A stretch of DNA of 64,000 nucleotides from Ovis canadensis (Eukaryota > Chordata > Mammalia > Artiodactyla > Bovidae), in assembly GCF_042477335.2 (NCBI RefSeq), contig NC_091255.1:28870501-28934500 (forward strand). The letters run 5' to 3'. The notes beneath the pieces are model-generated. The model had not been told where the DNA came from, made no database searches, and saw nothing but the letters and a program-made list of their open reading frames with translations. Positions 37,901 through 44,184 of the stretch are shown in pieces. How positions within the stretch are numbered: the first letter of the stretch is position 1; each line of letters begins with the position of its first letter. Made by a program: the position numbers and the translations under genes.

Positions 37901-40413
37901 AGCAATAAAAATTTTAAAGCCATCAGCAAAGATCCCTCCAGGATAATCATTTTTGTCCCTGCAACATTACAAGCCAAGATGGGGTGCTCTCCTGGGCAAA
38001 GGAATTTTGGGAATGGTAATGGGAGCTTCCTACAAAACTTCTGACCACAGACTTAATTTGCCCAGTATCACTCAATCTGTCTAATAAGTGTTCCCAAACC
38101 TGCAATTAGTACAAATACACAACAGGCACTATTTCACCAACCTAGGGGCGGAATGTGAATGGAACTGTGTAGAGAGCTTAAGGAAACCCTCACTTTATGG
38201 TATTTTTTTTTTTTTTTTAAAGAGAAGGTTAAAAATGGCAATATCAAAAACGGGTGGGAACAAACGCAACAGCCCCTCTCTTTCCCGCTCTCTCCCCAGC
38301 CATCTCCTCTCGCAAACATCTGCCTCAGTCAACTGTTGCTGAACAGAGCAAGAGCCATCCGAACAAGAATCGATCGGGGTCCTGGCGCAGATGTGGGATT
38401 TTTGAGGAAGGCCGAGGTGACTTCTCCAGGCAGGAGCTGGAGTTTACACTCTTCTTGGTCGGATTGTTCTGGGCTGAGCCGGTGAGGAGGATCAAGCAGC
38501 GGGCGACTAACCCCGGTCCCTCCCTCCCTCTACGGTCTCTCCCCTCCCCTTGCGTTCAGTAAGTGGGGGGGAGAAAAAGTGCCCGGCTTTCCAGCTCTCC
38601 GCTCCTTAAAAATGCCCTCGCGGAGCCAGCGCACACAGAACCCCGGCAGCAAAGAATTTTGCAGACAAGGGTTCGCCGATCCGGAGCGGAGCAGTGAAAT
38701 CGGCGCCCAAGGGCAATTTTAATTGTCTAACCCGGCTCGATTTCCTAAGAGGCGGCAGCGCGGGGAGGGGAGGGAAGAGGCAGGCAGCTCCGACAGGCAA
38801 CAGGGGCAAGCGGCGGGAGAGAAAGGGGACCCCAGCGGCAAGACCCCAGCTCCGGCCCCCGACGAGCTTCCGCCGAAAGGACTCCGAGGTTACCCCCACC
38901 GTTCCCCGGGAGACGTCTGCAAATCATATATGCAGCCAAAATGGCGCTGAGAATAAAAATATAATTTAAAGGCGGGTCGCCATATTGTAAACAGAGAAGC
39001 AGAGCACAGATGGACTCAGAGACACCCTCCATGATTTCTTCCATGGCCGGGAGCGCCCGGGTGCCGGGTCCCTCAGGCCTGGACCAGGGCAGCTCCTGCG
39101 GCAGAGGGCTCCCGCGCACCCACCCCGAGGACAGCCCATCCCGGCAGGAGCCCGAGGGCGGCGGGCGGACGCGCGGGCGGCGAGCGGCTCAGGGCCCGGA
39201 GCTCCTCCCCTTCCTCCCCCGCCACCGCCGGCCGTGCCCCACCGGGTCCGTCCCGGCTCCCCAGCGACTTCCAATCCCAGATGGGGCACTCCGCACTCCT
39301 CCCCACCCCCACCTCGGGGTCCGGACCTACGGCTGCTCCTCCCCCTCAAACGGCCGGATCCGGGCCGCACCTGGGGGCGGGGAGGCGCTCGCCCCAGCGG
39401 CTGCAGAGAGCTAGCGGCTGCAAGCGCCCGTTATCTCGGCCAGCAGGGGTAGGCCGGGTGAAGGAATGTGCCGGGAAGGGTCCGCCAAGGGGCTCCGGAG
39501 GGGGTCCCCAGACCTTACCAGCACTGGAGATGGAAGGCGGCCGGGCAGTGGTCACAGCACAGGAGGTCCCCACCTTCTTTGCAGCTATCGCAGCTGTCGT
39601 GGTTGGTGGCCCTGCCGCTTCTCCGGGGCTCCTTCTCAGGCTTCCGACTCCGCTTTTCGGCCTCGTCCGTCTTGGGGGGAGCCAGCAGAGCTTGGATTTG
39701 CTGCACACACATACAAATGGCGTGTGTGCACACTCGGAGCTCCCGGGCGGTCCGTGGCCCCCCCGGCGCGGCTTCTCCGTCACCCACCCCTCTCCCCCCT
39801 TTTGTCCTTCTTCCTCCCATTCAGGCTGCTCCCAGAACCTCTTAGCCCCCGGAACCAGGGGGAGGCCACCCTAACCGCGTTCCTGCCGCACAACAACGAG
39901 CACCGCTTCTTCCAAATGGGGAGGATCAGAGTAGGGGGATGGGGAGAGGGTGCGCGGTTCCCTTCTCGCCACTTCCTTGTATGGACAGTGGGGGACTCCA
40001 AAGCCAGGCTCGGGAAGGGCCTGAAGCCCGGTACCCGGACGTGCTGGGGGAAGCACAAAGGGGCCGACAAGAAGGGGGTGGGGAGGCCCGCCGGTGCAAA
40101 GAGATGGAGTGGGTTGGCGCTTCGGGAGAGCGAATCGAGGTCGGCGGGTAGGTGAAACTGCTGCAAACGTCCTCGGCGGCTGAGCTCGGCCCCCCGAGTT
40201 GCAAAGATGGGAGGGAGAGTCTCGGTGAGGAAGAGCCCCCCCTCCCCCGGCCCTCTTGCGCTGCGAGCTCAGGGCCGGCTTTGTGGGGCGGAGGGCGGAG
40301 GTTCCCTCCCGGCGCTGGGGGAAGGGGATGAGGTGGGCCACTCTTACCTCCATCAGCCCCCCCGACGTGTCCAAGTCGTACACGATCGTCTTGGTCTCCA
40401 TTTTCTCCCACAT
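3272..40413 (-). CDS. PHF12: PHF12 (Pf1), PHD finger protein 12, complete coding region, 15 exons
   Basis: Exons in transcript order: 40413-40348, 39700-39519, 20632-20560, 17985-17592, 16384-16264, 15066-14934, 12998-12834, 10247-10089, 9465-8670, 7479-7354, 6521-6378, 5546-5448, 4749-4667, 4110-3972, 3606-3272. They sum to 3015 nt (1004 aa plus TAG), the length I know for human PHF12. All introns are GT-AG and every junction keeps frame. Domains seen: PHD1 with Cys59 to Cys102 (C4HC3), an RRPFELL segment near residues 207-230, PHD2 from Cys274 to His318, a long Ser/Pro-rich middle, and an FHA-like region about 800-870. Known role: nuclear co-repressor linking SIN3-HDAC, MRG15 and TLE; the FELL region binds MRG15 and SIN3 PAH2. 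Start chosen at the human-type MWEKMETK. Met5 has a better Kozak context (A at -3, G at +4), so it may also be used. No frameshift or premature stop is present. Confidence 0.97.
3972..4110 (-). CDS. PHF12: PHF12 coding exon 14, end of FHA domain
   Basis: 139 nt encoding [19 protein letters not shown] through KVQSVI. The [11 protein letters not shown] segment matches the conserved Asn-x-Gly-like end of FHA folds. Acceptor cctcctcag, donor ATCA|gtaagt. Confidence 0.95.
4667..4749 (-). CDS. PHF12: PHF12 coding exon 13, FHA core
   Basis: 83 nt encoding [20 protein letters not shown] and HACIFYDE. The SGKHACI stretch corresponds to the S-x-x-H motif of FHA domains. Acceptor ccttgcag, donor GAG|gtgagg. 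Confidence 0.95.
5448..5546 (-). CDS. PHF12: PHF12 coding exon 12, start of FHA domain
   Basis: 99 nt encoding [17 protein letters not shown] through CYRTLYIGT. The opening beta strands of the FHA-like fold begin here. Acceptor ccttgcag, donor ACAG|gtaagc. Phase 1 on both sides. Confidence 0.95.
5888..6030 (+). mobile_element. MER5A (hAT-Charlie) DNA transposon fragment
   Basis: Recognised by tgaatcacccagggatcttg, the tccgtaggtctgaggtgggg block and gctgctgatgctcatggtct. Lies in PHF12 intron 11. Confidence 0.75.
6378..6521 (-). CDS. PHF12: PHF12 coding exon 11
   Basis: 144 nt encoding [18 protein letters not shown] through ASGGHHTE. Acceptor ggttaatag, donor GAAG|gtgcgc. The helical [18 protein letters not shown] stretch precedes the FHA region. 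Phase 1 on both sides. Confidence 0.95.
7041..7221 (-). mobile_element. BovB (RTE) LINE 3' end
   Basis: The reverse complement of the BovB terminus: tcagttcagttcagtcgctc at the edge, then tgtcggactctttgcgaccc and a block ending in the GGAGGAGAAGGGGAC-type sequence. PHF12 intron 10. Confidence 0.8.
7354..7479 (-). CDS. PHF12: PHF12 coding exon 10
   Basis: 126 nt encoding [19 protein letters not shown] through LRAFMDVNG. Acceptor ccccag, donor GGAG|gtgagt. Phase 1 on both sides, so the exon is symmetric and could be skipped without a frameshift. Confidence 0.95.
8400..8530. repeat. MIR-like remnant
   Basis: Weak resemblance to MIR around ctgactt...ttaccttaag and gagcctcaag. Assigned by eye; in PHF12 intron 9. 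Confidence 0.35.
8670..9465 (-). CDS. PHF12: PHF12 coding exon 9, large Ser/Pro-rich exon
   Basis: The 796-nt exon encodes [16 protein letters not shown], then a long low-complexity Ser/Pro/Thr stretch ending CSPAPSS. No folded domain is evident apart from the hydrophobic opening helix. Acceptor cgttgcag, donor TCAG|gtgagt. Reading straight into intron 9 gives a short alternative C-terminus. Confidence 0.96.
10089..10247 (-). CDS. PHF12: PHF12 coding exon 8
   Basis: 159 nt, phase 0 on both sides, encoding [18 protein letters not shown] through LATQAEQQE. Acceptor ggacag, donor GAG|gtgagt. A compound (GT)n(GA)n microsatellite lies about 185-250 nt upstream of its acceptor. Confidence 0.96.
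10432..10498. repeat. compound (TC)n(AC)20 microsatellite
   Basis: TC dinucleotides at 10432-10458 followed directly by 20 perfect AC units at 10459-10498. In PHF12 transcript orientation this is (GT)20(GA)n, about 185 nt before the exon 8 acceptor. Confidence 0.95.
10925..11140 (-). mobile_element. L2 3' end remnant
   Basis: The plus strand shows ccaacatttattgagtacct, a ctcaaggagctcacagtcta block and diverged sequence after it, the pattern of a reversed L2 3' end. Confidence 0.5.
12834..12998 (-). CDS. PHF12: PHF12 coding exon 7
   Basis: 165 nt, phase 0 on both sides, encoding [18 protein letters not shown] through RRSLK. It is a conserved linker after PHD2 and rich in basic residues toward its end ([16 protein letters not shown]). 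Acceptor ccccag, donor AAG|gtgagc. Confidence 0.96.
13566..13631. repeat. 33-bp tandem duplication
   Basis: Two adjacent copies of a unit starting ccagaaggcatggaacaact, at 13566-13598 and 13599-13631, differing only at the last base. PHF12 intron 6. Confidence 0.9.
14491..14580 (+). mobile_element. 5'-truncated L1 3' tail (about 90 nt)
   Basis: Contains gctgattcacgttgttgtac and aacattgtaaagcaattatc, then aaaaataaattaag, the ruminant L1 3' terminus. It is flanked by aaggaaatatgg (14479-14490) and aagaaaatatgg (14581-14592), a probable target-site duplication. Confidence 0.75.
14934..15066 (-). CDS. PHF12: PHF12 coding exon 6, body of PHD2
   Basis: 133 nt encoding [18 protein letters not shown] through [11 protein letters not shown]. 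It carries Cys289, Cys292, His297, Cys300, Cys315 and His318. Acceptor cttgcag, donor GTG|gtaagc. Confidence 0.96.
16264..16384 (-). CDS. PHF12: PHF12 coding exon 5, nuclear-localisation-like basic run and start of PHD2
   Basis: 121 nt encoding [15 protein letters not shown] through [15 protein letters not shown] is a plausible nuclear localisation signal. Cys274 and Cys277 are the first PHD2 ligands. Acceptor tcttccag, donor AACAG|gtattt. Confidence 0.95.
16915..17250. mobile_element. old L1 remnant
   Basis: AT-rich text with ggaacaaccaggatgtccat and tataatgtgttattatgcaa resembles a diverged mammalian L1 3' region. Borders unclear. Confidence 0.4.
17592..17985 (-). CDS. PHF12: PHF12 coding exon 4, basic linker and MRG15/SIN3-binding segment
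   Basis: 394 nt encoding [13 protein letters not shown] through [10 protein letters not shown]. It contains a Ser/Thr-rich stretch, an acidic [12 protein letters not shown] patch and then [16 protein letters not shown], the region known to contact the MRG domain and SIN3 PAH2. Acceptor ttgcacag, donor CCAG|gtcagc. Confidence 0.96.
18700..18890. repeat. MIR-like remnant
   Basis: cccagttctgccactgattc and gtgaagtgagactagtaaaa resemble the MIR core and 3' part. Diverged. Confidence 0.4.
19190..19360. repeat. MIR remnant
   Basis: gagcttggagtcagaaag, ggttcaaaacctggttcagt and cctcagtttcttccttttaa follow MIR order. PHF12 intron 3. Confidence 0.55.
19799..19842. repeat. short inverted repeat with CRE-like arms
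   Basis: ttgtgacatca (19798-19808) pairs with tgatgtcacaa (19832-19842) across a 23-nt loop. Each arm contains a TGACATCA-type near match to the CRE. Confidence 0.6.
20560..20632 (-). CDS. PHF12: PHF12 coding exon 3, end of PHD1
   Basis: Encodes [19 protein letters not shown] then TVRRK, completing the PHD1 ligands Cys99 and Cys102. The acceptor is tttccgcag and the donor AAG|gtaaga. It is 73 nt long and isolated from exon 2 by about 18.9 kb of intron. Confidence 0.96.
21240..21350 (-). mobile_element. CHR-type SINE fragment
   Basis: ggcagggattgaacccacgc and gtcctaaccactggatcact are the reversed head and B-box region of the CHR family. Confidence 0.7.
22062..22800 (-). mobile_element. MER5A split by an L1 insertion
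   Basis: Left arm 22062-22125 (cagtggttcccaaagtgtgg, gcatcagcaccatctgggaa) and right arm about 22683-22800 (aaattctgagcccttactcc to ttgaaaaccactgct) together form one reversed MER5A. The two arms are adjacent in the consensus. Confidence 0.75.
22126..22680 (+). mobile_element. L1 3' fragment inserted in MER5A
   Basis: aatgttcacagcagtgctat, ggaatattactcagccataa, acttatgtgtggaatctaaa and a terminal A-rich run identify the L1 ORF2 end and 3' UTR. An agaaa at each side may be part of the target duplication. Confidence 0.8.
22929..22959. repeat. (TA)n microsatellite
   Basis: About 31 nt of uninterrupted alternating TA in PHF12 intron 2. Confidence 0.95.
23630..24068 (+). mobile_element. L2 3' segment
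   Basis: ggataaagttcaagctcctc, aggcatcatctccaggaagt and a terminal ggcactcagcaggtacacaa follow the L2 3' order. Confidence 0.65.
24812..24927 (-). mobile_element. CHR-type SINE
   Basis: ttttttggccgtgccacatg, ctccctgaccaggggttgaa and ccactggacagccagggaag, the reversed CHR. Confidence 0.8.
26005..26222 (+). mobile_element. Bov-tA SINE, full length
   Basis: cagtgataaagaatccacct through ggaagatcccctggaggagg, cactccagtattcttgcctg and gagttggacatgactgaact. Flanked by ttatgct on both sides, a probable target duplication. Confidence 0.9.
26566..26700 (-). mobile_element. CHR-type SINE
   Basis: A T-rich stretch, ttttggccatggcggggatc, cctgaccagggatcgaactc and ccactggactgcctgggaag. Confidence 0.8.
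27370..27610 (+). mobile_element. CHR-type SINE, full length with poly(A)
   Basis: ggcttccctggcagtctagt, tttgatccctggtccgggaa, gagaagcctgtgcactgcaa, gaagacccaacacagccaaa and a terminal A run. Plus orientation. Confidence 0.85.
31668..31887 (-). mobile_element. Bov-tA SINE
   Basis: agctctttgcgaccccatgg, gagaatactggagtgggttg and ccttcaccactgagccacct, the reversed Bov-tA. PHF12 intron 2. Confidence 0.9.
32548..32615. mobile_element. poly(A)-only insertion with 12-bp target duplication
   Basis: acttcatcttta occurs at 32548-32559 and again at 32604-32615. The 44 nt between are almost pure A with a few G and C. This fits a retrotransposition event truncated to its tail. Confidence 0.6.
33955..34645 (+). 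mobile_element. L1 ORF2-end/3' fragment
   Basis: gggagaaaacacttgcaagt, gacaaaggacttgtatctag, ggcttttatcaagaagacaa and agccatcaactgatgaatgg are L1 sequence in plus orientation. Many small disruptions; no open frame. Confidence 0.8.
35415..35527 (-). mobile_element. CHR-type SINE fragment
   Basis: gcatgtgggatcttagttcc, ccagggactgaaccacatcc and a diverged ccagggatgtcc end. Confidence 0.75.
38937..38985. promoter_or_regulatory. paired YY1-like motifs in PHF12 intron 2
   Basis: CAAAATGGCGCT (+) near 38938 and CAATATGGCGAC on the minus strand near 38975-38985 match the YY1 consensus CAAnATGGCGGC. They sit at the low-coordinate edge of the CpG island, about 550 nt inside intron 2. Confidence 0.4.
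39519..39700 (-). CDS. PHF12: PHF12 coding exon 2, first half of PHD1
   Basis: Encodes [10 protein letters not shown] through the first PHD1 ligands (Cys59, Cys62, Cys71, Cys74, His79, Cys82). The acceptor is ...gtgtgcag and the donor TG|gtaagg. The 182-nt exon leaves two bases for the next codon. Confidence 0.96.
40348..40413 (-). CDS. PHF12: PHF12 coding exon 1
   Basis: Encodes residues 1-22, beginning [15 protein letters not shown] and ending GGLME, then donor gtaaga. Phase 0 at the donor. The exon sits in the CpG island and extends upstream as 5' UTR. The annotated first AUG has T at -3 and T at +4, which is a poor context. Confidence 0.95.
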
Positions 40414-40949
40414 TCATCCACCTCCCGGGCTGGGCGCTCTCTGCTCCGGCCCCCCCAACCCCGGGGGGAGGGGGGAAGCGGGGGGAGGGGGCGCTTCTGA
40501 CCCCGGCCCTTCTTCTTTTTTCCAAACACGGGTCCCGACTTCCTCGCCCTGGCTCCCCCCCACCCCCCGGCCCCCAGTCCCCGGGACGGCAGCGTCCTCC
40601 CCACGGGCCGTGAGGGGGGAGCGGCCCCTCAGCCCCGGCCCGGCGGCTGGCTGCACGGTGGGTCCCGGCTCGGGGGGGGTCAGGCCTCGGCGGGGCCTAG
40701 TCCCACAGGCTAGAGCCGGCGCTGGCGACCGCTGGTCCGGCCGGGAAGGCTGGCGGGCGCTGCCATCCCGGGGTTGGGGGGATCGGAGGTGGGGGGTGAG
40801 AGGTTAGGTGAGGTTGTGGTACGTGAGGTGACTGCGGGGAGGGTGATGGGGGGTGGTCCCCGGGCTCCGCCTCTCGCCGCCGCCGCCGTCTGCGTCCCGG
40901 CTGCCGCGCACTTGGCGCAAACTTACCGCGAGCGCCCGCAAAGCCACCC

Positions 40950-41311
40950 GCGCAGGCGCCCCGGGATCGCCGCTCGCCGCGCGCAACCGCAGTGACAGCC
41001 GGCGGCCGGGCTCCCGCGCAGCCGCAGAGAGGGGGCACCCCCCGGCGCGCAGCCGCGCTGGCATTCGTCTGGAGCGCCGATGCCCCGCCTTTCAGCCCTG
41101 CGCCAGCGTACTGTGAGGATAGGGCGGGACTTGATGTCTCGCGCAGGCGCTTGGGAAAGCTCCGAAGGGTCACGGCGCAGCCGCACGAACACCGGGGCTC
41201 TTCATCCATTGGTGTTTGAGTGTAGACCGAGAGGACTCTAGTCTCGCGCAGGCGTGTTGCGGATGCTCCCCTCCCGCCCCACAATAACACGGCCCGCGCC
41301 GGCGCAGGCGT
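40950..41311. promoter_or_regulatory. array of four NRF1-like sites
   Basis: GCGCAGGCGC or GCGCAGGCGT at 40950-40959, 41141-41150, 41246-41255 and 41302-41311, all in the same orientation. NRF1 is known to bind GCGCAnGCGC. Two copies share the longer core TCTCGCGCAGGCG. This upstream position fits PHF12 promoter control. Confidence 0.55.
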
Positions 41312-41350
41312 ATTGTCACCAGAAGGCCCTAACAAGAATGCTTCTCCTTT

Positions 41351-41534
41351 CGCCATTTTGGTAGTGGGTTATAGACTACTATGCCCTTGGAGTCCTCAGG
41401 CACGAACAGAAAGAAGCAAAGTGTGGTGTTGGCTGGTGCTGGTAGGCTGTCGGTGACAGCATGTCCTCCTAGGGATGTTGTACTGGACTGTTTGGGTCCA
41501 GCGTCAGGTGTGGCTGGACCAGGCGCCATATTGG
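41351..41534. promoter_or_regulatory. YY1-like motifs upstream of PHF12
   Basis: CGCCATTTTG at 41351-41360 and GCGCCATATTGG at about 41523-41534 are both good YY1 cores read on the minus strand. A further AAGATGGC occurs near 42075 on the plus strand. Confidence 0.4.
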
Positions 41535-41796
41535 TAAAGAGAAAAAGAAAAGCCATCGCGACGGAAAACGATGGTTTTGGTGTCGGGTTGGATGGCTTCT
41601 GTTCTCTCTTCCCTCCCGCTCCCAGCAGTAAATTTTAGCCTGAGCATCCCTGCCTTTCGTAGCGAAGGCACCGTGGAGGTCTGCCTGCCCGACACCACCC
41701 TCTTTTGATTACTGTCTCTGAAAACTGCCCTGCAAGAGGAAACCAAAGGCTAAGAGTTTGTAATGCTGACAACGCCCAGCTACCTGCCCGCAGTGG

Positions 41797-41996
41797 ACTT
41801 CAGCTCCCAGTTTGCAACGCGCCGAGGTCCAAAGGGCGAAGGGAGAGCATTGCACCCTGGGAGCAAGAATCGCGATGGGTCTGGTGGATTCTGGGAGCCG
41901 TAGTTTCGTGTGCGTGCGATGAAGTGTAATGTAGGATGGACTCGGGGAAGAGCGAGATACCTTTCAGAGCTGCCGCTGTATGCTGGGATTTATAGT
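41797..41996. promoter_or_regulatory. cluster of four ZNF143/THAP11-type (SBS) motifs
   Basis: Matches to the ACTACAnnTCCCAGnATGC family: 41797-41815 (+), 41847-41867 (-), 41886-41904 (-, ACTACGGCTCCCAGAATCC) and 41978-41996 (-, ACTATAAATCCCAGCATAC). The last two are strong by eye. Such motifs mark constitutive, often divergent promoters. No transcript is evident from sequence alone. Confidence 0.5.
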
Positions 41997-42119
41997 CTGA
42001 AGGTCTCATCTCGGACTCTGGGCAGGGCTTCACGCTCTCCACCGCGCCTGTCCCTCCCTTTGGTGCCATCTACGAAGATGGCCAGTTGCCTCTGCCTGAC
42101 TGTAGATGAAGCGGTGGAG

Positions 42120-43914
42120 GAGGGAGGGGCATCATTGCGCCTGATACGAGGTGTTTAGTTGGCATTGTTACCAGGTAGCTGTGTCCTGGCTCACTTTTGA
42201 TATTAAGGTATCCTTAGCATTCTCAGAAACCTAAAACTGGAAAGGGCTTAAAACCTAAAACCATCTGTATTAACCTCTTCATATCCCGATGCATAGAGAA
42301 GAGTAGCGATTGCCTAGTTCACATAGTGAATTTATGGCAGACCTAAGAATGAGACGTATTTTTTTAATTCCCAGGCTAGGATACTGTCTAACTGCCTGAA
42401 CGGCGTTGCTGCTTTGGGGTGGGGGATAGTAAGGAGGATGAGTCTGATAGGGTGAGGTCGTGGGGGTGTGGTCTTAGGTTTCTGTTCTTCTGACTTTCCT
42501 AATGGTCCGGTTGGTGCCTGGGAAGAATAATAAAGTCCTGGGCCTTATTGATCAAGCAGGGGAATATGTCATGTAGATCGGCCCTCTCTACCCTCTACCA
42601 GCCTCAGCAAACAAGAAATCTTAGTGGCTCTGGGACAGAGAGAGAAGGGCTGAGCTAGAAGTATAGAAGTGGCTGGACCTTATGTCTTCTTAGGCAGTAT
42701 TTCATGCTACAGATGCTCAGAAGTGGGTATATCATGTACCCTCTCCTACTGGCTTTCTTCCTACAGCTCAGAGCCCAACCATGCTGCTGTGTCAGCCTGA
42801 AGGTATTATGGGGCAGATAAGTAAGTCACTGGCCCATGCCCAAAGAGCAAGGCTTTGCTTTGATCAACACTGTCACTGCAGTTGAGAACAGAGAGGTGTT
42901 AATGGGTTAATGAGGGACATAATACTTGGCTCTGTTGACAAGTACCAGGGTAACTAATCACTCTACACACCTTCCTCTCAGAACTTGGAGGGTGAGGTCA
43001 GCCCAGTGGGGCTAGCAGTTGGTGCCACCTTGGAGAGCTCCAGCCCTGGATGTGCCAGGGGGATTGAGGAGAGCAGGTGGGATACACATGCTTTTGGAAG
43101 TGACCTCTTGTGGCTAGTGTAGGCACTGCATTCTGCATGGGCTGGAGCCTCTCCATCCAAGGTGGCTTGTGGTAGAACCAGGAGGTGGCCAGCCATAAGT
43201 GATCCGAGATCTCCGTGTTGGATAACTTTAGAAGTTCTGGTTGCTGCTACCATTTCTGTCTTCTGGCTTCTGAGTGCCCACAACTCCCTGTTGCCTTCCT
43301 TCTGCTCTTATTCTGGAGAGCAGCCTTGCAGAGCACACCTCTAAGCATGGATGTGTGTGATGCAGACCAAGCCTGGCTAAACACATCCCAGGAGATTCTG
43401 GGGGCCATAGGGAAGGGGCATAGATGCTGGGAGGGACCAAACAAGGCAAACTTAAGCACATCCTCTTCAGTCACCTCTTTCTGGAGTCCATGGACACAGC
43501 TTTTGTTAAATTAGAAGCTAAGCCCTCTAGGCTGCATTGCCTTCGCACTGGACAGTCTGGATGTTCTCTGAGGCCAAGACAGACCAGAGCCCCACGTTCA
43601 GGGACTCAGTCTCTTATCCCTATTCCAGTTTCCTAAACCTTGCTAGCTGGAACGAAGTCAAGGAAGAGAGGCGTCAGGTTTTCTGGGCTTTTCAGCAATA
43701 CGATGGGTTTGAGGACAGACTTAGGACTATGCCAGGCTTTGGTTCTGGACCTAGCCAAGAGGGGAAGTGAAGCACTGGGATGGCCGAGCCATTTCAGTTT
43801 CTGGGTTCCCGCACCCCTGTGGCACCAACCTTGGGGCCTCTCACTTCACATGCCAGCTGTCACATTGATCTTGTTGGGACAGTAGTCCCTGAAGCACTGG
43901 CATGTGGCTACTTT
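42120..43914. other. intergenic sequence between PHF12 promoter and SEZ6 3' end
   Basis: No coding exon was recognised on either strand. A diverged MIR/L3-like piece may occupy about 42225-42410. The rest is unique GC-moderate sequence. Confidence 0.65.
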
Positions 43915-44033
43915 TTGTTTTCGTTTGACTGCACATGGGGCTTGTAGGATCTTAGTTCCCTGAGCAAGGATTGAACCCAGGCTGTCCAGTGAAAGTGCGG
44001 AACCCCAAGCACTGGAGCCCCCAGGGAATTCCC
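43915..44033 (-). mobile_element. CHR-type SINE fragment
   Basis: ggcttgtaggatcttagttc, gcaaggattgaacccaggct and cccccagggaattcc. It lies just downstream of the SEZ6 poly(A) site. Confidence 0.8.
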
Positions 44034-44184
44034 ATGACTGGTTTTTGATAAGGTCTGGAGATGATCAGTTGGTAGGTTTAGCATGCCTTCTGGCCCTCAA
44101 GTCCACATCCCATTTGTCTCCCACCTCCCTTCTCTCCAAGAAAGCACCATCCACCAGGCCACTGCTTGTTGTTTTTTTTTTTTT

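Larger units (their letters stand above)
20633..39518 (-). other. PHF12: PHF12 intron 2 (about 18.9 kb)
   Basis: No exon or other gene was recognised. Contents: CpG-island edge (38.6-39.5 kb), several CHR and Bov-tA SINEs, two L1 3' fragments, an L2 segment, a MER5A split by L1, a (TA)n tract and a poly(A)-only insertion. Stretches such as 27.7-31.3 kb and 35.6-38.6 kb are mostly unique AT-rich sequence in which I see nothing specific. Confidence 0.85.
38640..41320. promoter_or_regulatory. PHF12: PHF12 CpG island and promoter region
   Basis: Strongly GC- and CpG-rich stretch covering exon 1, exon 2 and about 900 nt upstream of the start codon, with no SINE insertion. It contains GC boxes, G-runs, NRF1-like GCGCAGGCG repeats and YY1-like CAAnATGGCG motifs. 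The transcription start is not visible; it probably lies between about 40450 and 41000. Confidence 0.8.

Noticed and set aside
38745-39119. Minus-strand 124-codon frame with a hydrophobic stretch in the CpG island
   Set aside because: No known protein, and no acceptor linking it to PHF12 that I can support.
41381-41638. 85-codon plus-strand frame upstream of PHF12
   Set aside because: GC-rich region, no recognisable protein, no splice or conservation evidence. It could only matter if a divergent transcript exists.
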